From: Desulfomonilia bacterium
Lineage (GTDB): Bacteria > Desulfobacterota > Desulfomonilia > UBA1062
Assembly (NCBI GenBank): GCA_036567785.1
Contig: DATCTV010000043.1
Location: forward strand, 62,001-126,000
Direction of reading: 5' to 3'
DNA: 64,000 nt
Part shown: one piece after another, positions 61,825 through 64,000 of the stretch
Numbering within the stretch: the first letter of the stretch is position 1
How the letters are laid out: each line of letters begins with the position of its first letter
Made by a program: the position numbers and the translations under genes
The notes under the pieces: model-generated
The model's input: the letters and a program-made list of their open reading frames with translations, nothing else
The model's database searches: none
Told to the model about the DNA's origin: nothing

Positions 61825-62928
61825 TTATTCTAAAAAATTATTCAAAGATAAACATATTGTTTCAGCTATGCGCTTCCCTGAAAAACCGTCCCAGAGCTGC
61901 GGAATTGAGCCTTTTCTTACGTTGCCCGTGATAATATTATCAACTTCCGATTCAAGCTTTTCCATGTCCCTGCCAATTAAAATGTTTGTTCCTGAAGTTA
62001 CAGTTACCGGCCGTTCCGTGTTTTCCCTGACGGTCAGGCATGGAACACCCAGGAATGTAGTCTCTTCCTGTATTCCGCCGGAGTCGGTTATCACTGAACT
62101 TGCCTCGGACTGAAGGACAAGGAACTCAATGTAGCCGATTGGCTCAATCAGTTTAATGGTATCTGATATTCTGATTCCTGGAATTCCGGCAATCCTTTTT
62201 CTGGTCCTTGGATGGACAGGAAACAGGACTGGTATCTTTCTGCTTATATTATTGAGCGCATATATTATCCTGCCGAGCATATCGGGATCGTCGACATTTG
62301 ACGGCCTGTGCAGGGTCACCATGACATATCCCTTCCTTTGTATCTGATACTTACCGGATTCCTGAGGCCACAGCAGTTTCGCTTCAGGCAACAGTCTGAT
62401 CAGGGTGTCTATCATTACGTTCCCGACCATATGAATTTTTCCGGGGCTGACCCCTTCACGTATAAGATTTTCATTCCCGTCCTGTGACGGGGTAAACAGA
62501 ACATCGGCGAGAGAATCAGTGACAATGCGGTTTATTTCTTCCGGCATTGTCCTGTCAAATGACCTCAGTCCGGCTTCTACATGGGCGAGCTTTATATGCT
62601 GCTTCGCGCAGACGAGCGAGGCTGAAAGGGTTGAATTTACATCACCATAGACAAAAACCATGTCAGGTTTAAGTTCGCTGAAAATCTTTTCGAGTTTTAT
62701 CATTATCTGACCGGTCTGAAACGCATGCGAACCTGAACCTGTCCCAAGGTTTATATCCGGCCTTTTCATACCCAGCTGAGAGAAGAATATATCGCTCATA
62801 TTGGCATCATAATGCTGGCCTGTATGGATAAGCGTCTGTTCGATGCCTTTCATATCATTTATCGCCCTCATAACAGGGGCCGCTTTCATGAAATTGGGCC
62901 TTGCTCCCACTATATGGATAATATGCAT
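61825..62928 (-). CDS. wecB: UDP-N-acetylglucosamine 2-epimerase (non-hydrolysing)
   Basis: Makes UDP-N-acetylmannosamine. 367 residues with HIVGARPNFMKAAPVMRAI, HTGQHYDANMSDIFF, VYGDVNSTLSASLVCAK, HVEAGLRSFDRTMPEEINR (catalytic Glu/Asp region), MVTLHRPSNVD and ITDSGGIQEETTFLGVPCL. AAGGGA lies 9 bases ahead of the ATG and the upstream glycosyltransferase ends 4 bases before. With a UDP-ManNAc dehydrogenase (a candidate is encoded at 43.2 kb) it would give UDP-ManNAcA for a surface glycan. Confidence 0.95.
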   Translation of the reverse strand: MHIIHIVGARPNFMKAAPVMRAINDMKGIEQTLIHTGQHYDANMSDIFFSQLGMKRPDINLGTGSGSHAFQTGQIMIKLEKIFSELKPDMVFVYGDVNSTLSASLVCAKQHIKLAHVEAGLRSFDRTMPEEINRIVTDSLADVLFTPSQDGNENLIREGVSPGKIHMVGNVMIDTLIRLLPEAKLLWPQESGKYQIQRKGYVMVTLHRPSNVDDPDMLGRIIYALNNISRKIPVLFPVHPRTRKRIAGIPGIRISDTIKLIEPIGYIEFLVLQSEASSVITDSGGIQEETTFLGVPCLTVRENTERPVTVTSGTNILIGRDMEKLESEVDNIITGNVRKGSIPQLWDGFSGKRIAETICLSLNNFLE

Positions 62929-62932
62929 TTAA

Positions 62933-64000
62933 TTATCCCTTTCCTGCCACTTCGAGAATATGTCCCAGCATTTCCGATGCATTGGCATCCCTTCTGTATT
63001 TCTTTGATGCATGAACGCATTTATTTCTTAATTCTTTTCTGAGAATTTCATTATCCTTCAATCTGTTAATCTGTCTGCTCAGATCATCAGGATTCTCGGG
63101 TTCAAAAGTTAACCCCACATCTTCGGATATCACTATTTCGGCAGATTCACCTTCGACACCGAATATAACCGGGATCCCCATGGCCATACATTCAAAAAGC
63201 TTTGAAGGTATAACCGTTCTGAACAAATCCGTTTTCTTCAGATGAATTATTGAAGCATCCAGCAGTGAATAGTATCTGGCTATATCGCTCTTCGGGACCG
63301 TGTCGATGAAAACCACATTGTCGAGATTTCTCATTGCGGCTATTTCTTTCAGATGATCCTTTTGCGCACCGTCCCCGACCATCAGGAATCTGATATCCCG
63401 GTTTTCGGACTTCGACGCCGCTTCAAGTATTGTCTCAAGGGCATGGGCCATGCCGTGTGTCCCCACATAGCCGGCAACAAATCTGCCTTCCAATCCGTAT
63501 CTGGAGCTGATCTCCTCATCTTTTTGCATCGGTTTGTAGTTTGACAGATCCGCTCCGTTCAGAACCACTCTGATTTTATTTCCATCGACCCCCCTCCCCA
63601 TCAAAACCCTTTTGAAGGAATTGGTTACCGATACTATCAGGTCAGCTTTTTTATAAAGATGCATTTCCACCTTTTCCAGAAGGTTTAAAATAAAAGAGTC
63701 CTTCATGGCGCCGACAACTTTTATCGATTCAGGCCAGATATCCCTGAGTTCAAAAATGAACGGTTTCCTCTTGAAGAAGCTGACAATATAAGCTGCGCAG
63801 GCAGTAAAAAACTGCGGCGATGTGCCGATAACAACATCAGGCTTCTTAACAAAAACCGAAGCTATTACAGCAGAAACCATAAAGCTCTGATAATCTATAA
63901 TCCTTTTCAGAAAGCCTTTGTTAGGCGTTATAAAAGTCCACACACGGATGACCCTGATGCCGTTCATATTTTCGATGTCCCATAACTTGTTTTTATACCC
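62933..64000 (-). CDS. Glycosyltransferase family 4, WbuB-like (5' end outside the window)
   Basis: 355 residues are present; the frame is open through base 64000 (GYKNKLWDIENMNGIRVIRV at the edge), which matches the WbuB family from about residue 70, so the N-terminus is cut off. GT4 hallmarks are PDVVIGTSPQFFTACAAYI, FELRDIWPESIKVVGAM, RVVLNGADLSNYKP, FVAGYVGTHGMAHALETILE, RFLMVGDGAQKDHLKEIA and the E-x7-E motif PSKLFECMAMGIPVIFG. It adds a sugar (fucosamine or a related aminosugar in WbuB relatives) to the lipid-linked glycan. The ATG at 63967 is internal. Confidence 0.93.
   Translation of the reverse strand, partial: GYKNKLWDIENMNGIRVIRVWTFITPNKGFLKRIIDYQSFMVSAVIASVFVKKPDVVIGTSPQFFTACAAYIVSFFKRKPFIFELRDIWPESIKVVGAMKDSFILNLLEKVEMHLYKKADLIVSVTNSFKRVLMGRGVDGNKIRVVLNGADLSNYKPMQKDEEISSRYGLEGRFVAGYVGTHGMAHALETILEAASKSENRDIRFLMVGDGAQKDHLKEIAAMRNLDNVVFIDTVPKSDIARYYSLLDASIIHLKKTDLFRTVIPSKLFECMAMGIPVIFGVEGESAEIVISEDVGLTFEPENPDDLSRQINRLKDNEILRKELRNKCVHASKKYRRDANASEMLGHILEVAGKG

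Overview
This is a gene-dense 64 kb chromosomal window from a Gram-negative, probably anaerobic bacterium. The gene content fits the Desulfobacterota (former Deltaproteobacteria) best. Pointers are an AhbD/AhbB-type alternative heme pathway next to hemB, LptF/LptG outer-membrane biogenesis genes, ExeA/GspCDE type II secretion genes, a c-subunit of ATP synthase with a cleavable-looking leader, flagellar motor genes, and several GG-N10-GC (sigma-54) promoters. The lineage is an inference from gene families; no rRNA is present. One tRNA gene (tRNA-Gly, GCC) is present. I see no CRISPR array, insertion sequence, phage or plasmid module.

Layout. 1-4.5 kb: start of carB, a secreted thioredoxin-fold protein, hemB-ahbD-ahbB, and an RsbRD-like protein. 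4.5-9.9 kb: an orphan atpE behind a sigma-54 promoter, an output-less Cache sensor, a PAS histidine kinase/NarL-type regulator pair, a DJ-1/PfpI protein and WrbA. 9.9-16.4 kb: a PilZ-rubrerythrin fusion, a YyaL/DUF255 protein, tmk and ppdK. 16.4-24.2 kb: a sigma-54 promoter driving motA, two dissimilar motB genes, fliM and fliN, followed by mutS and a pseudo-receiver/DHp protein. 24.2-30.7 kb: DedA-PAP2-LssY fusion, Tat-exported nitroreductase-fold protein, sirtuin plus tiny Cys protein, a PPi-type phosphofructokinase, aroE. 30.9-43.1 kb: tRNA-Gly, an acyl-CoA ligase (third sigma-54 promoter), then a GntR-controlled catabolic cluster (flavoprotein, Fe-S/NAD(P) oxidoreductase, class III aminotransferase, TPP enzyme, aldehyde dehydrogenase, facing an MFS transporter). 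43.2-55.1 kb: nucleotide-sugar dehydrogenase, then fusA paralogue-gspC-exeA-exeB-like-gspD-gspE-radA. 55.1-64 kb: small proteins, IHF, ferredoxin, cupin, YkgJ-type protein, lptFG, a subtilisin with a sortase-like C-terminal tail (fourth sigma-54 promoter), and the start of a polysaccharide operon (WbuB-type glycosyltransferase, wecB, sugar transferase).

The most interesting observations are: (1) two tandem MotB-like genes whose essential residues are split, one keeping the peptidoglycan-binding pair but lacking the ion-carrying Asp, the other the reverse; (2) a PilZ (c-di-GMP receptor) domain fused to a rubrerythrin that has lost several diiron ligands; (3) a compact GntR-controlled cluster that reads as a deamination-decarboxylation-aldehyde oxidation route for an unknown amino compound; (4) sigma-54 promoters at an orphan atpE, motA, an acyl-CoA ligase and a CTERM-like subtilisin. 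The pair of a PPi-type phosphofructokinase and pyruvate phosphate dikinase suggests pyrophosphate-saving glycolysis.
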